Of a DNA stretch of 64,000 bases, positions 43,822-52,769 are shown piece by piece. The notes under the pieces are model-generated. The model was not told the DNA's origin, searched no databases, and saw only the letters and a list, made by a program, of their open reading frames with translations. The translations under genes and the position numbers were made by a program. This DNA is from Pseudomonas sp. TH43 (GTDB lineage Bacteria; Pseudomonadota; Gammaproteobacteria; Pseudomonadales; Pseudomonadaceae): contig NZ_JAEKFI010000004.1 of assembly GCF_016650635.1 (NCBI RefSeq), positions 434,001-498,000 of the forward strand. The letters run 5' to 3'. Within the stretch, counting starts at the first letter, position 1; the number at the start of each line of letters is the position of its first letter.

Positions 43822-44547
43822 CCCCTCACCCTAACCCTCTCCCAGAGGGAGAGGGGACTGACCGAGTTGTCCTCTCGACATACACCGACCTGAAATATCC
43901 AGTCGAACTCAAGTTTTAAAAAGCAAAGAGATCTGCTCCCTTTCCCCTCGCCCCCTTGGGGGAGAGGGGACTGACCGAGTTGTCCTGTCGAAGTACACCG
44001 ACCTGAAATATCCAGTCGAACTCAAGTTTTAAAAAGCAAAGAGATCTGCTCCCTTTCCCCTCGCCCTCTTGGGGGAGAGGGGACTGACCGAGTTGTCCTG
44101 TCGACATACACCGACCTGAAATATCCAGTCGAACTCAAGTTTTGAAAAGCAAAGATATCTGCTCCCTTTCCCCTCGCCCCCTTGGGCGAGAGGGGACTGA
44201 CCGAGTTGTCCTGTCGAAGTACACCGACCTGGAAATATCCAGTCGAACTCAAGTTTTGAAAAGCAAAGATATCTGCTCTCTTTCCCCTCGCCCCCTTGGG
44301 GGAGAGGGGACTGACCGAGTTGTCCTGTCGAAGTACACCGACCTGAAATATCCAGTCGAACTCAAGTTTTGAAAAGCAAAGAGATCTGCTCCCTTTCCCC
44401 TCGCCCCCTTGGGCGAGAGGGGACTGACCGAGTTGTCCTGTCGAAGTACACCGACCTGAAATATCCAGTCGAACTCAAGTTTTGAAAAGCAAAGAGATCT
44501 GCTCCCTTTCCCCTCGCCCCCTTGGGGGAGAGTGCTGGGGTGAGGGG
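43822..44547. repeat. Six tandem copies of a 113-bp palindromic repeat unit
   Basis: The unit starts GACCGAGTTGTCCTGTCGA at 43860, 43973, 44086, 44199, 44313 and 44426; the period is 113 bp, once 114. Each unit contains ACACCGACCTGAAATATCC, AGCAAAGAGATCTGCTCCC, and a CCCCTCGCCCCCTTGGGGGA hairpin. The array opens with CCCCTCACCCTAACCCTCTCC and closes with GCTGGGGTGAGGGG, the ends of the single-copy elements at 18061 and 27658. No gene lies in 43819-44688. Confidence 0.93.
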
Positions 44548-44688
44548 GTAGCTCTTAGCCGCACCGCACTATTCGACTTTTACCTCCTGCGCAACAGTCA
44601 TTTATGAAAATCACGCTGTTTCCCAACGCCCGGCAACCTTATCTTTGCCCGCACCAAACAGCACTCGCCAAGCGAGAAGGTTTTCAGA

Positions 44689-44910
44689 ATGTCCAACAGT
44701 ATGGGTATTGCCAGCGCTTTCGTTTTGTCCTCATTGATCCTGTCGCCGATGGCGATGGCTGAAGAATCCCACGCGTTCGTTGCGCAGAACAGCGCACGCG
44801 CCCAGGCGTTCGACCAGCACCAGGCTGAAATGATGGCCAAGGCCAAAGACGCGACGCAGGCACCTCAGGCTGCCGCAACCCAGGCTCAAGCGTCCGAGAA
44901 AGACAGCTGA
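44689..44910 (+). CDS. Small exported hypothetical protein, 73 aa
   Basis: A signal peptide of about 24 residues (ending SPMAMA) precedes a 49-residue mature protein rich in Ala, Gln and Lys (QHQAEMMAKAKDATQAPQA), probably helical or unstructured, without cysteine. The ribosome site AGCGAGAAGG is close to the ATG. A strong terminator follows about 65 bp downstream, so it is likely its own unit. I do not recognise a function. Confidence 0.7.
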   Translation: MSNSMGIASAFVLSSLILSPMAMAEESHAFVAQNSARAQAFDQHQAEMMAKAKDATQAPQAAATQAQASEKDS

Positions 44911-44976
44911 GTCGCGCACCGCTCCGTTTCCCTCGACGCGGTTGTTTGGCTCTTCCCGTTCAACCGTCGTCACTCC

Positions 44977-45004
44977 AGGCCGCTGCCATTCAGCGGCCTT
45001 TTTT
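44977..45004 (+). terminator. Terminator after the small exported protein gene
   Basis: AGGCCGCTG and CAGCGGCCT pair around CCATT and are followed by TTTTTT. Confidence 0.9.
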
Positions 45005-45098
45005 CGTTGTGGTCTGAAAGCCGTTTGGTTCGTCTGTAACAACAAGAAACATCAAGCGCCTCAAAATATAGAGGTGCCAGTTGACCCAAGGAGCTCCA

Positions 45099-46421
45099 TT
45101 GCACGTGCGTTACCCAGTCCGCTTTACTCCGTTGTTCATTGCAATTGCCGCAACGATGGCATCTTCCGCTCACGCCGATGAACCTGCCAAAGAAGGTTTC
45201 GTCGAAGGCTCGAGCCTCAACCTCAACGCCCGCAACTACTACATGAATCGCAACCGCTTGCAGCAGGCGGACGACAACATCGAGTGGGGTCAAGGCTTTC
45301 TCGGCATCTTCCAGTCGGGTTACACCGAAGGCACGGTCGGTTTCGGCATCGATGCCCACGCCATGCTCGGGCTGAAACTCGACGGCGGTGGCGGCACGGA
45401 CGGTTCGAGCATCCTGCCGGTTCGAGAGAATGGCGGCAAAGCGCCGGGCTCATTTTCCACGGCGGGCGGGACGCTGAAGATGCGTGCGTTCGACACTGAA
45501 CTCAAGGCCGGCGACTTGTTCCTCACCAACCCGGTGATTGCCGGCGGTGAATCGCGCATGCTCCCGCAAACATTTCGTGGCGTGAGCCTGACCAACCACA
45601 GCTTCGACGGTTGGTTGATCGAGGGCGGCCAGGCGAGTTTCACCAAACCGTACAACCAGAGTGGCCACAAACGCATCGGCACCTCCTACGGCAGCCTGGC
45701 CGATGGCGACGACAGCCAGCACCTGAACTGGGCCGGCGTGGCCTGGAGCGGCGTTGAAGGCCTGACCAGTAGCCTGTATGCGTCCGAGTTGAAGGACATC
45801 TGGAACCAGTACTACTACGACCTGGATTACACCTGGCAGTTGAACGATCTGGTCAGCCTCAACCCTGGCCTGCATTTCTATCACACGCAGGACACCGGTG
45901 ATGCGCTGCTCGGCAACATCGACAACAACACCTACAGCCTGCATTTCACTGTCGGCGTGGGCAGCCACAGCGTTACTGCCGCGTATCAACGGGTCAATGG
46001 CAATACGCCGTTCGATTACATCAGCCAGGGCGACAGCGTTTACCTCGACAACTCGCAGCAATACTCGGACTTCAACGGCCCGAACGAGCGCTCGTGGAAA
46101 CTCAAATACGCCTACGACTTTGCCGGCCTCGGCCTGCCAGGGCTGACCTCGGCGCTGTCCTACTCGCGCGGCACCGTGGATCTGACCAAAGTCGACCCGG
46201 ACAGCAAGGGCTATTCCAACTGGTACAGCGCTGAAGGTCGCAATGCCAAGCATTGGGAGCGCGACATCGACCTCAAGTACTTGGTGCAAAGCGGCCAGGC
46301 CAAAGATTTGGCAGTGCGCCTGCAGTGGGCGACCAACCGTGGCGGCAATGGCTACGGCGCGATTGATTCGGATACAGATGAATACCGCGTGATCGTCGAC
46401 TACCCGATCAACGTCTTCTAA
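45099..46421 (+). CDS. OprD-family outer-membrane porin, about 440 aa
   Basis: A signal peptide ending SSAHA is followed by the OprD-family N terminus (GFVEGSSLNLNARNYYMNR). Alternating aromatic beta-strands run throughout, and the C-terminal strand is EYRVIVDYPINVF, ending in the Phe needed for BAM assembly. The family forms 18-strand specific channels for small carboxylates or basic amino acids; the substrate cannot be told. The start is probably TTG 45099, five bases after AAGGAG. GTG 45105 is the alternative, and no ATG lies in a suitable place. Confidence 0.9.
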   Translation: MHVRYPVRFTPLFIAIAATMASSAHADEPAKEGFVEGSSLNLNARNYYMNRNRLQQADDNIEWGQGFLGIFQSGYTEGTVGFGIDAHAMLGLKLDGGGGTDGSSILPVRENGGKAPGSFSTAGGTLKMRAFDTELKAGDLFLTNPVIAGGESRMLPQTFRGVSLTNHSFDGWLIEGGQASFTKPYNQSGHKRIGTSYGSLADGDDSQHLNWAGVAWSGVEGLTSSLYASELKDIWNQYYYDLDYTWQLNDLVSLNPGLHFYHTQDTGDALLGNIDNNTYSLHFTVGVGSHSVTAAYQRVNGNTPFDYISQGDSVYLDNSQQYSDFNGPNERSWKLKYAYDFAGLGLPGLTSALSYSRGTVDLTKVDPDSKGYSNWYSAEGRNAKHWERDIDLKYLVQSGQAKDLAVRLQWATNRGGNGYGAIDSDTDEYRVIVDYPINVF

Positions 46422-46475
46422 GATCAGCATCAAATCAGCTGCGATCTGATACAAATTTTGATTGGAATGGTTTTT

Positions 46476-46565
46476 GTGGCGAGGGGATTTATCCCCGATG
46501 GGCTGCGCAGCAGACCCTTTTTTGGGGCCGCTTCGCAGCCCATCGGGGATAAATCCCCTCGCCAC
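46476..46565. repeat. Long palindrome, GTGGCGAGGGGATTTATCCCC type
   Basis: GTGGCGAGGGGATTTATCCC and its inverted copy at 46541-46565 enclose a further GGGCTGCG/CGCAGCCC pairing. It is another REPIN family of this genus, lying after the porin gene. Confidence 0.9.
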
Positions 46566-46643
46566 AGTAGATCTGTTTCAGTGTTATCCCCCGCAGTGTT
46601 TGTGCAACTACGCTTATAAGATCCCCCAACCGATAACCCCATC

Positions 46644-48149
46644 ATGATCGCGAGCCGTACCCCACCCGTTGCGGGCAAGACCGGACGCCCCGAGTTACTG
46701 CTGATCTGCGGCAGTTCACTGACCGTGATCGCGATTATCTGCATCGTCACCTTTCTGCTGATTCGTGAGCACGCCAACGCTCAGGACTCGGCCACCCGCA
46801 GCGCCACCACCATCGCGCAGCTGATCGACGCCGACGTCCTGCGCACGGTCGAACTGTACGACCTGACCCTGCAAGGCCTGATCGCCGCCGCCCAGCGTGA
46901 TGACTTGCGCGACGTCACCCCGGAGATTCGCCATCTGGCGCTGTTCGACCGCTCCACCACCGCGCGCTTCAAAGGCGACATCCTGCTGCTCGACAAGCAT
47001 GGCGAGGTGATTGCCGACTCCTCGCGGGTCGACCCCAAACCGGGTAATTTCGCCGACCGCGACTACTTCCTCGCGCACGCTTTCAACCGTGATGTCGGCA
47101 TGTTCATCAGCCGCCCGTTCAAAACCCGCTGCGACTGCGATGAGGCCAATCAATGGCGCATCAGCTTCAGCCGGCGCATTTCCTCGGACACCGGGGAGTT
47201 CATCGGCGTGGCCGTGGCGTCGATGAAACTCGACTACTTCGATCAGTTGTTCAACAGCCTCGACATCGGCAAAAACAGCACACTGAACATCATCGACAAC
47301 GACGGCGTGCTGCTCGCGCAGAAGCCCTATCTGCAAAGCGACTCGATCGGCAAGAGCTTCGGCAATCGGCCCAACGTGGTGCGGATTCTGCGCGACAAGG
47401 ATGGTAATGGCAGTTTCACCAGCATTTCGAGTATCGACCATCAACGGCGCCTCTACACCTATTCGCGGGTTGGCAATCTGCCGCTGACGGTGATGGTCGC
47501 GCTCTCCAGCGATGAGGTATTTGCCACTTGGCGCCGCACCGCGATATTGATCAGCGGCGCGACTGGCGTGCTGTGCGCGGGTTTGCTGTGGCTGACCTGG
47601 CTGCTCGCCCGCGAACTGCGTTTGCGCCAGCGGGCCGAGCGTGAACTGGCGCAACTGGCGGCCACGGATGCGCTGACCGGTGTCGCCAACCGGCGGATGC
47701 TTGATCAGTCGTTGCGCCACGAATGGTTCCGCGCACAGCGTTCGGGCCAGCCGATATCGGTGATGATGATCGATGCCGACCATTTCAAGGCGTTCAATGA
47801 CCGCCATGGCCATCCGGCCGGGGATCAGGCTTTGAAAACACTGGCCCGAGTGATCATTGAAAACGTACGACGACCGGCGGATCTGGTTGCACGTTACGGT
47901 GGTGAGGAGTTTTCGGTGATTCTGGCCGAGACCGACAGTCATGGGGCGCAGCAGATTGCCGAGCATATTCGTCAGGCGGTTGAGCAGTTACCGCCGGTCG
48001 ACGGTGCCGAGAGGCCGATGACGGTGAGTATTGGCATCGCGACCTGGACGGCGGCGAGTGAGATGACGCTGGAGCAGCTGTTGTTTGCGGCGGACAAAGC
48101 GTTGTATCAGGCCAAGGAAGGTGGGCGCAATCGGGTGGTTGTTTCTTAG
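46644..48149 (+). CDS. Cache-domain diguanylate cyclase, 501 aa
   Basis: An N-terminal membrane helix (about 22-42), a periplasmic double-Cache-like sensor (about 45-290, with FADRDYFLAHAFNRDVGMFIS), a second helix (about 300-322) and a GGDEF domain are present. The active-site loop is GGEEF (residues 419-423), so the enzyme should make cyclic di-GMP from GTP. RPAD at about 410-413, five residues before it, is the product-inhibition I-site. The Cache domain suggests control by a small external ligand. The gene is followed directly by a REP hairpin. Confidence 0.93.
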   Translation: MIASRTPPVAGKTGRPELLLICGSSLTVIAIICIVTFLLIREHANAQDSATRSATTIAQLIDADVLRTVELYDLTLQGLIAAAQRDDLRDVTPEIRHLALFDRSTTARFKGDILLLDKHGEVIADSSRVDPKPGNFADRDYFLAHAFNRDVGMFISRPFKTRCDCDEANQWRISFSRRISSDTGEFIGVAVASMKLDYFDQLFNSLDIGKNSTLNIIDNDGVLLAQKPYLQSDSIGKSFGNRPNVVRILRDKDGNGSFTSISSIDHQRRLYTYSRVGNLPLTVMVALSSDEVFATWRRTAILISGATGVLCAGLLWLTWLLARELRLRQRAERELAQLAATDALTGVANRRMLDQSLRHEWFRAQRSGQPISVMMIDADHFKAFNDRHGHPAGDQALKTLARVIIENVRRPADLVARYGGEEFSVILAETDSHGAQQIAEHIRQAVEQLPPVDGAERPMTVSIGIATWTAASEMTLEQLLFAADKALYQAKEGGRNRVVVS

Positions 48150-48153
48150 GTTC

Positions 48154-48230
48154 AAAAGATCGCAGCCTTCGGCAGCTCCTACAGGTGATCGCGCTCCAAA
48201 TGTAGGAGCTGCCGAAGGCTGCGATCTTTT
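48154..48230. repeat. REP doublet, AAAAGATCGCAGCCTTCGGCAGC type
   Basis: AAAAGATCGCAGCCTTCGGC and GCCGAAGGCTGCGATCTTTT are exact inverted copies with a short spacer, just after the cyclase stop, where they may act as a 3' stabiliser or terminator. Confidence 0.9.
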
Positions 48231-48252
48231 GATCTTTTAAAAAGCATAAAAA

Positions 48253-48275
48253 AAGGCCATCCGAGGATGGCCTTC
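48253..48275 (-). terminator. Terminator of lpxC and the dcw cluster
   Basis: AAGGCCATCC and GGATGGCCTT form a 10-bp stem. On the minus strand it is followed by a run of T (A tract at 48242-48254 on the plus strand). It lies 24 bp after the lpxC stop. Confidence 0.9.
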
Positions 48276-48298
48276 AAAAAACTAGAGAGGTTTTTTAC

Positions 48299-49210
48299 TT
48301 ACACCGCCGCAACAGGGCGCATGTAAGAGATCGGTGCGGTACTGGCGTCTTCGAACGTCACCACTTCCCAGGCATCTGTCTGCTCAATCAATTTGCGCAG
48401 CAGCTGGTTGTTCAGTGCATGACCGGACTTGAAGCCTTTGAACTCACCAATCAGGCTGTTACCCAGCAGGTACAGATCGCCAATGGCATCGAGGATCTTG
48501 TGCTTCACGAATTCGTCTTCATAGCGAAGGCCGTCTTCGTTCAGTACGCCATCGGCATCGACCACGATTGCGTTTTCAACGCTGCCGCCGAGTGCGAGGT
48601 TGTGCTTGCGCAGGTACTCGATATCACTCATGAAACCAAAGGTACGGGCGCGGCTGACTTCTTTTACGAACGAAGTGCTGGAAAAATCCACGCTTGCACT
48701 TTGGGTGCGGTCCCGGAATACCGGGTGATCGAAATCGATCTCGAAGCTCACCTTGAACCCTTCGAAAGGGACGAAAGTGGCGCGCTTGTCGCCGTCTTCC
48801 ACTGTCACTTCACGCAGGATGCGGATGAATTTCTTGGCGGCGTCCTGTTCTTCCAGGCCAGCCGATTGAATCAGGAATACGAAGGGTCCAGCGCTGCCAT
48901 CCATGATCGGGACTTCGGACGCGGAGAGCTCGACGTAGGCGTTATCGATGCCCAGGCCAGCCATGGCCGAGAGCAAGTGCTCTACCGTGTCCACTTTGAC
49001 GTCGCCGTTAATCAGCGTCGTCGACATAGTGGTTTCACCGACGTTTTCCGCGCGGGCAGGGATCTGCACCACAGGGTCGAGGTCAGCGCGACAAAACACA
49101 ATGCCAGTGTCGACAGGCGCAGGCTTGAGGGTCAGATAGACCTTCTCACCGGAGTGCAGGCCTACACCTGTGGCACGGATAATATTTTTCAGTGTGCGTT
49201 GTTTAATCAT
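48299..49210 (-). CDS. lpxC: UDP-3-O-acyl-N-acetylglucosamine deacetylase
   Basis: LpxC removes the acetyl group in the committed step of lipid A synthesis, using zinc. At 303 residues it has the length of the P. aeruginosa enzyme and keeps the zinc ligands His78 (TVEHLLSAM), and the His and Asp of VKHKILDAIGD (about 237 and 241). The catalytic histidine is in KSGHALNN. It lies 112 bp after ftsZ and closes the dcw cluster, probably with its own promoter in that gap. Confidence 0.98.
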   Translation of the reverse strand: MIKQRTLKNIIRATGVGLHSGEKVYLTLKPAPVDTGIVFCRADLDPVVQIPARAENVGETTMSTTLINGDVKVDTVEHLLSAMAGLGIDNAYVELSASEVPIMDGSAGPFVFLIQSAGLEEQDAAKKFIRILREVTVEDGDKRATFVPFEGFKVSFEIDFDHPVFRDRTQSASVDFSSTSFVKEVSRARTFGFMSDIEYLRKHNLALGGSVENAIVVDADGVLNEDGLRYEDEFVKHKILDAIGDLYLLGNSLIGEFKGFKSGHALNNQLLRKLIEQTDAWEVVTFEDASTAPISYMRPVAAV

Positions 49211-49322
49211 GGCTTGGGCCGCTTCAGCGCAAATTGCGAACTGGTATCAACAAAGGCTGGCGATAATAGCAGACCGAGCCTTTGCTGAACACCAATCACC
49301 TTCATAGCCCTGATACATTCCA

Positions 49323-50519
49323 TCAATCGGCCTGACGACGCAGGAAGGCCGGGATGTCCAGGTAGTCCAGATCATCTTGCGGATTCATCTTCGCGGCAGC
49401 CGCAGCACCGGCCTGAGCCTGGTTGCGCATGACGGTCGGACGGTCCAGATCACGGTAGTTGACCGCTGGCGCTTCCTGACGAGCCGCAGCCGGTTGTTGT
49501 ACCTGGGAGGCAGCCATGGAAGTGTGAACGGTGTTGTCGATGACCTTCACAGGCTTCTCGATTTTCGCGCCCAGACCGGTGGCTACTACGGTTACGTGCA
49601 GCTCGTCGCGCATGTCCGGATCGATAACAGTACCGACCTTGACCATCGCGTGCTCGGAAGCGAAGGCTTCGATGATGCTACCCACGTCGGAGTACTCACC
49701 CAGAGACAGGTCAGGACCGGCGGTGATGTTCACCAGGATGCCGCGTGCGCCTTGCAGGTTCACGTCTTCCAGCAGCGGGTTACGGATCGCCGCTTCGGTG
49801 GCTTCACGTGCACGGTTCGGACCGCTGGCGCAGCCAGTGCCCATCATCGCCATGCCCATTTCGCTCATCACGGTACGTACGTCGGCGAAGTCGACGTTGA
49901 TCATGCCCGGACGCTTGATGATGTCGGAGATACCGCGAACGGCACCGGCCAATACATCGTCAGCCTTGGCGAAAGCCGACAGCAGGCTGGCGTCTTTACC
50001 GAGGATGGTCAGCAGCTTCTCGTTAGGAATGGTGATCAACGAGTCGACGCTTTCGGACAGCATGCGGATGCCTTCGTCGGCGATCTGCATACGCTTGCGG
50101 CCTTCGAACGGGAACGGACGAGTCACGACCGCAACGGTCAGAATGCCCATTTCCTTGGCCACTTCGGCAATGATCGGTGCAGCACCGGTACCGGTACCGC
50201 CGCCCATGCCAGTGGTGATGAACACCATGTTGGTGCCCTGCAGGACTTCGGCAATGCGCTCACGGTCTTCGAGAGCGGCCTGACGACCTACTTCAGGGTT
50301 GGCGCCGGCACCCAGACCTTTGGTCACACCGGTACCCAGTTGCAGAATGGTTCGCGCGCCGATGTTTTTCAGCGCTTGAGCATCAGTGTTGGCGCAGATG
50401 AATTCAACGCCTTCAATGTTGCTTTTGACCATGTGGTTGACAGCGTTGCCGCCGCCACCGCCGACACCGATAACTTTGATTACCGGGCTTGCGGGGATGT
50501 TGTCTACGAGTTCGAACAT
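49323..50519 (-). CDS. ftsZ: Cell division GTPase FtsZ
   Basis: FtsZ polymerises into the cytokinetic ring. The 398-residue protein has GVGGGGGNAVNHM near residue 20, the tubulin signature GGGTGTGAAP near residue 105, and the synergy-loop segment NVDFADVRTVM. A variable linker (about 320-380) and the conserved C-terminal tail DYLDIPAFLRRQAD, which binds FtsA and ZipA, follow. It is 104 bp after ftsA. Confidence 0.99.
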   Translation of the reverse strand: MFELVDNIPASPVIKVIGVGGGGGNAVNHMVKSNIEGVEFICANTDAQALKNIGARTILQLGTGVTKGLGAGANPEVGRQAALEDRERIAEVLQGTNMVFITTGMGGGTGTGAAPIIAEVAKEMGILTVAVVTRPFPFEGRKRMQIADEGIRMLSESVDSLITIPNEKLLTILGKDASLLSAFAKADDVLAGAVRGISDIIKRPGMINVDFADVRTVMSEMGMAMMGTGCASGPNRAREATEAAIRNPLLEDVNLQGARGILVNITAGPDLSLGEYSDVGSIIEAFASEHAMVKVGTVIDPDMRDELHVTVVATGLGAKIEKPVKVIDNTVHTSMAASQVQQPAAARQEAPAVNYRDLDRPTVMRNQAQAGAAAAAKMNPQDDLDYLDIPAFLRRQAD

Positions 50520-50623
50520 TTTCCCTCTCCTTACATTCTCTAGTTTTTTCGCCTACTGCATTTTTGTCGCGGTGCATCTACTGCTACTGCTTGCCGCTCG
50601 AAGCTTGACGCTTCCAGCTGCTT

Positions 50624-51883
50624 TTAAAAGTTGCCTTGAACCCACTTCTTCAATCGGTCCAGCAACGGCGCCTGCGGCTCTTCGTTGCTGTAGCTGTCGC
50701 GGCTGCCGATGCCCGAGAACGAGATCCCGTCGGACTGCTTTTGCAGGCCGTACATCAACAAGCCAACGCCAGTGGAATAAATCGGGTTACGCACCACGTC
50801 ATCCAGACCTTTGACGCCGTGCGGCACGCCCAGACGAACCGGCATGTGGAAGATTTCTTCGGCCAGTTCAGTGGCGCCTTCCATCTTCGACGTACCGCCG
50901 GTGAGGACGATGCCGGCCGGGATCAGGTCTTCGTAGCCGCTGCGACGCAGCTCGGCCTGAATCAGCGTGAACAGTTCGTCGTAACGCGGCTCGACCACTT
51001 CGGCCAGGGCCTGACGCGACAGTTCGCGCGGTGGACGGTCGCCAACGCTTGGCACCTTGATGGTTTCACCGGCACCGGCCAGTTTGGCCAGGGCGCAGGC
51101 GTAACGGATCTTGATTTCTTCGGCGTACTGGGTCGGAGTGCGCAACGCCATCGCGATGTCGTTGGTCACTTGATCACCGGCAATCGGGATCACGGCGGTG
51201 TGACGAATCGCACCTTCGGTGAAGATCGCGATGTCGGTGGTGCCACCGCCGATGTCGACCAGGCACACGCCCAGCTCTTTCTCGTCGTCGGTCAGTACCG
51301 AGTACGCAGACGCCAGTTGCTCAAGAATGATGTCGTCGATTTCCAGACCGCAGCGACGCACGCATTTTTCAATGTTCTGTGCGGCGTTGACGGCGCAGGT
51401 GACCACGTGAACCTTGGCTTCCAGGCGGACGCCGGACATGCCAAGAGGCTCGCGCACACCTTCCTGGTTGTCGATCACGTAATCCTGCGGCAGGGTGTGC
51501 AGCACGCGCTGGTCAGCCGGGATCGCCACAGCCTGGGCGGCGTCAAGAACGCGCTCAAGGTCAGCCGAGCTGACTTCGCGATCACGGATCGCGACGATGC
51601 CGTGGGAGTTCAGGCTGCGGATGTGATTGCCCGCCACGCCGACGAACGCCGAGTGAATGCGGCAGCCCGCCATCAGTTGGGCTTCTTCGATCGCGCGCTG
51701 GATCGATTGCACGGTGGATTCGATATTGACCACCACGCCCTTCTTCAGGCCACGGGACGGATGCGTACCGATCCCGACGATTTCCAGCGAGCCGTCGTCG
51801 GAGACCTCGCCGACCAGCGCCACCACCTTGGAGGTGCCGATATCGAGACCGACGATCATTTTGCCGCTTTGCACGTTTGCCAT
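50624..51883 (-). CDS. ftsA: Cell division protein FtsA
   Basis: This actin-like ATPase tethers FtsZ to the membrane. At 419 residues it shows the phosphate loops VGLDIGTSKV (near 11-20) and LVDIGGGTTDIAIF (near 210), the SHS2 insert, and the amphipathic C-terminal helix LLDRLKKWVQGNF that binds the membrane. It starts 15 bp after ftsQ. Confidence 0.98.
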   Translation of the reverse strand: MANVQSGKMIVGLDIGTSKVVALVGEVSDDGSLEIVGIGTHPSRGLKKGVVVNIESTVQSIQRAIEEAQLMAGCRIHSAFVGVAGNHIRSLNSHGIVAIRDREVSSADLERVLDAAQAVAIPADQRVLHTLPQDYVIDNQEGVREPLGMSGVRLEAKVHVVTCAVNAAQNIEKCVRRCGLEIDDIILEQLASAYSVLTDDEKELGVCLVDIGGGTTDIAIFTEGAIRHTAVIPIAGDQVTNDIAMALRTPTQYAEEIKIRYACALAKLAGAGETIKVPSVGDRPPRELSRQALAEVVEPRYDELFTLIQAELRRSGYEDLIPAGIVLTGGTSKMEGATELAEEIFHMPVRLGVPHGVKGLDDVVRNPIYSTGVGLLMYGLQKQSDGISFSGIGSRDSYSNEEPQAPLLDRLKKWVQGNF

Positions 51884-51898
51884 GGGTCCTGCCTCTTC

Positions 51899-52765
51899 TT
51901 AATTCTTTGCGACAGCGGGTTTGTCTGTCGTCGGCGCTACAGGTTCCCGCCAGCCAACAGCGAGGCCGTTGGCGTAGCGCAGATCGATGCGCGCAATGTT
52001 CGTAATCTGGTCTTTAAGCGTCTTGTCATAGATGGCGATGAAGCGGCGCATCTTTTCCACCAGGTTGCCGCGTCCCAGCAGCAATTCGATGCCGGGGCCG
52101 GAACTGCCGGCACCGGTGGTCAGGAACCAGCTACCGCGTTCACGCAATTCCAGGCGCGCAATCGAGAAGCCCAGCGGCCGCAACATCTGGCTCAGCACCT
52201 GATACTGCTGCATCACTTGCTGCTGGGCCCGTTGTGGGCCGAACAGCTGTGGCAGGTGTTCGTAGTTCGCCAGCTCCTTGGGAGTGAACGCCTGGCCCTG
52301 GTTGTTCAGCAACGACTCGTCGCCCCAACGGGCCACCGGCAGTTGCTCTTCGAGGCGGATCACCACTTGATCCGGCCACACACGCCGTACTTCGGCGTGG
52401 GCGATCCAGGGCATCTGCTCAAGCTCGGTACGCATGCCAGCCAGATCGATGGTGAAGAAGCTCGACGCCACGTACGGGGCGATCCGCTGCTGCACCGCTT
52501 GCTGGCTGATGTAGCTCAGGTCGCCCTGCACGGCGATCTTGGTGATCGGTCGGTCGGCGTACGGCAGCAAACGCGTTGCGCCTTCGTACGTACCAAAGCC
52601 CAGTACCACCAACAGCACCGGCCAGAACAGGCTTTTCAGAAAGCTGAAATTGGCTTTCGGCAGGCGCGCGGACATCGGCTCTTTGGCCACCATTCGGCTG
52701 GCACCCCGCGGCACCGGCTTGCGGCCGGGTGCGGGTGGCTGATGTCTGAGCTGAGCGCCTTGCAT
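51899..52765 (-). CDS. ftsQ: Cell division protein FtsQ
   Basis: A basic cytoplasmic tail (about 40 residues), one membrane helix (about 44-62), a POTRA domain (ITKIAVQGDLSYISQQAVQQ in two parts) and the FtsQ beta domain. It is a bitopic scaffold binding FtsL and FtsB at the septum. The chosen start (MQGAQLRHQ) lies four bases after the ddlB stop; internal ATGs would shorten the basic tail. Confidence 0.96.
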   Translation of the reverse strand: MQGAQLRHQPPAPGRKPVPRGASRMVAKEPMSARLPKANFSFLKSLFWPVLLVVLGFGTYEGATRLLPYADRPITKIAVQGDLSYISQQAVQQRIAPYVASSFFTIDLAGMRTELEQMPWIAHAEVRRVWPDQVVIRLEEQLPVARWGDESLLNNQGQAFTPKELANYEHLPQLFGPQRAQQQVMQQYQVLSQMLRPLGFSIARLELRERGSWFLTTGAGSSGPGIELLLGRGNLVEKMRRFIAIYDKTLKDQITNIARIDLRYANGLAVGWREPVAPTTDKPAVAKN

Positions 52766-52769
52766 GGTC

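Noticed and set aside
43860..44538. Regular repeat array that could suggest CRISPR
   Set aside because: The 113-bp period has no alternation of short repeats and unique spacers; whole units are nearly identical, and no cas gene is present.
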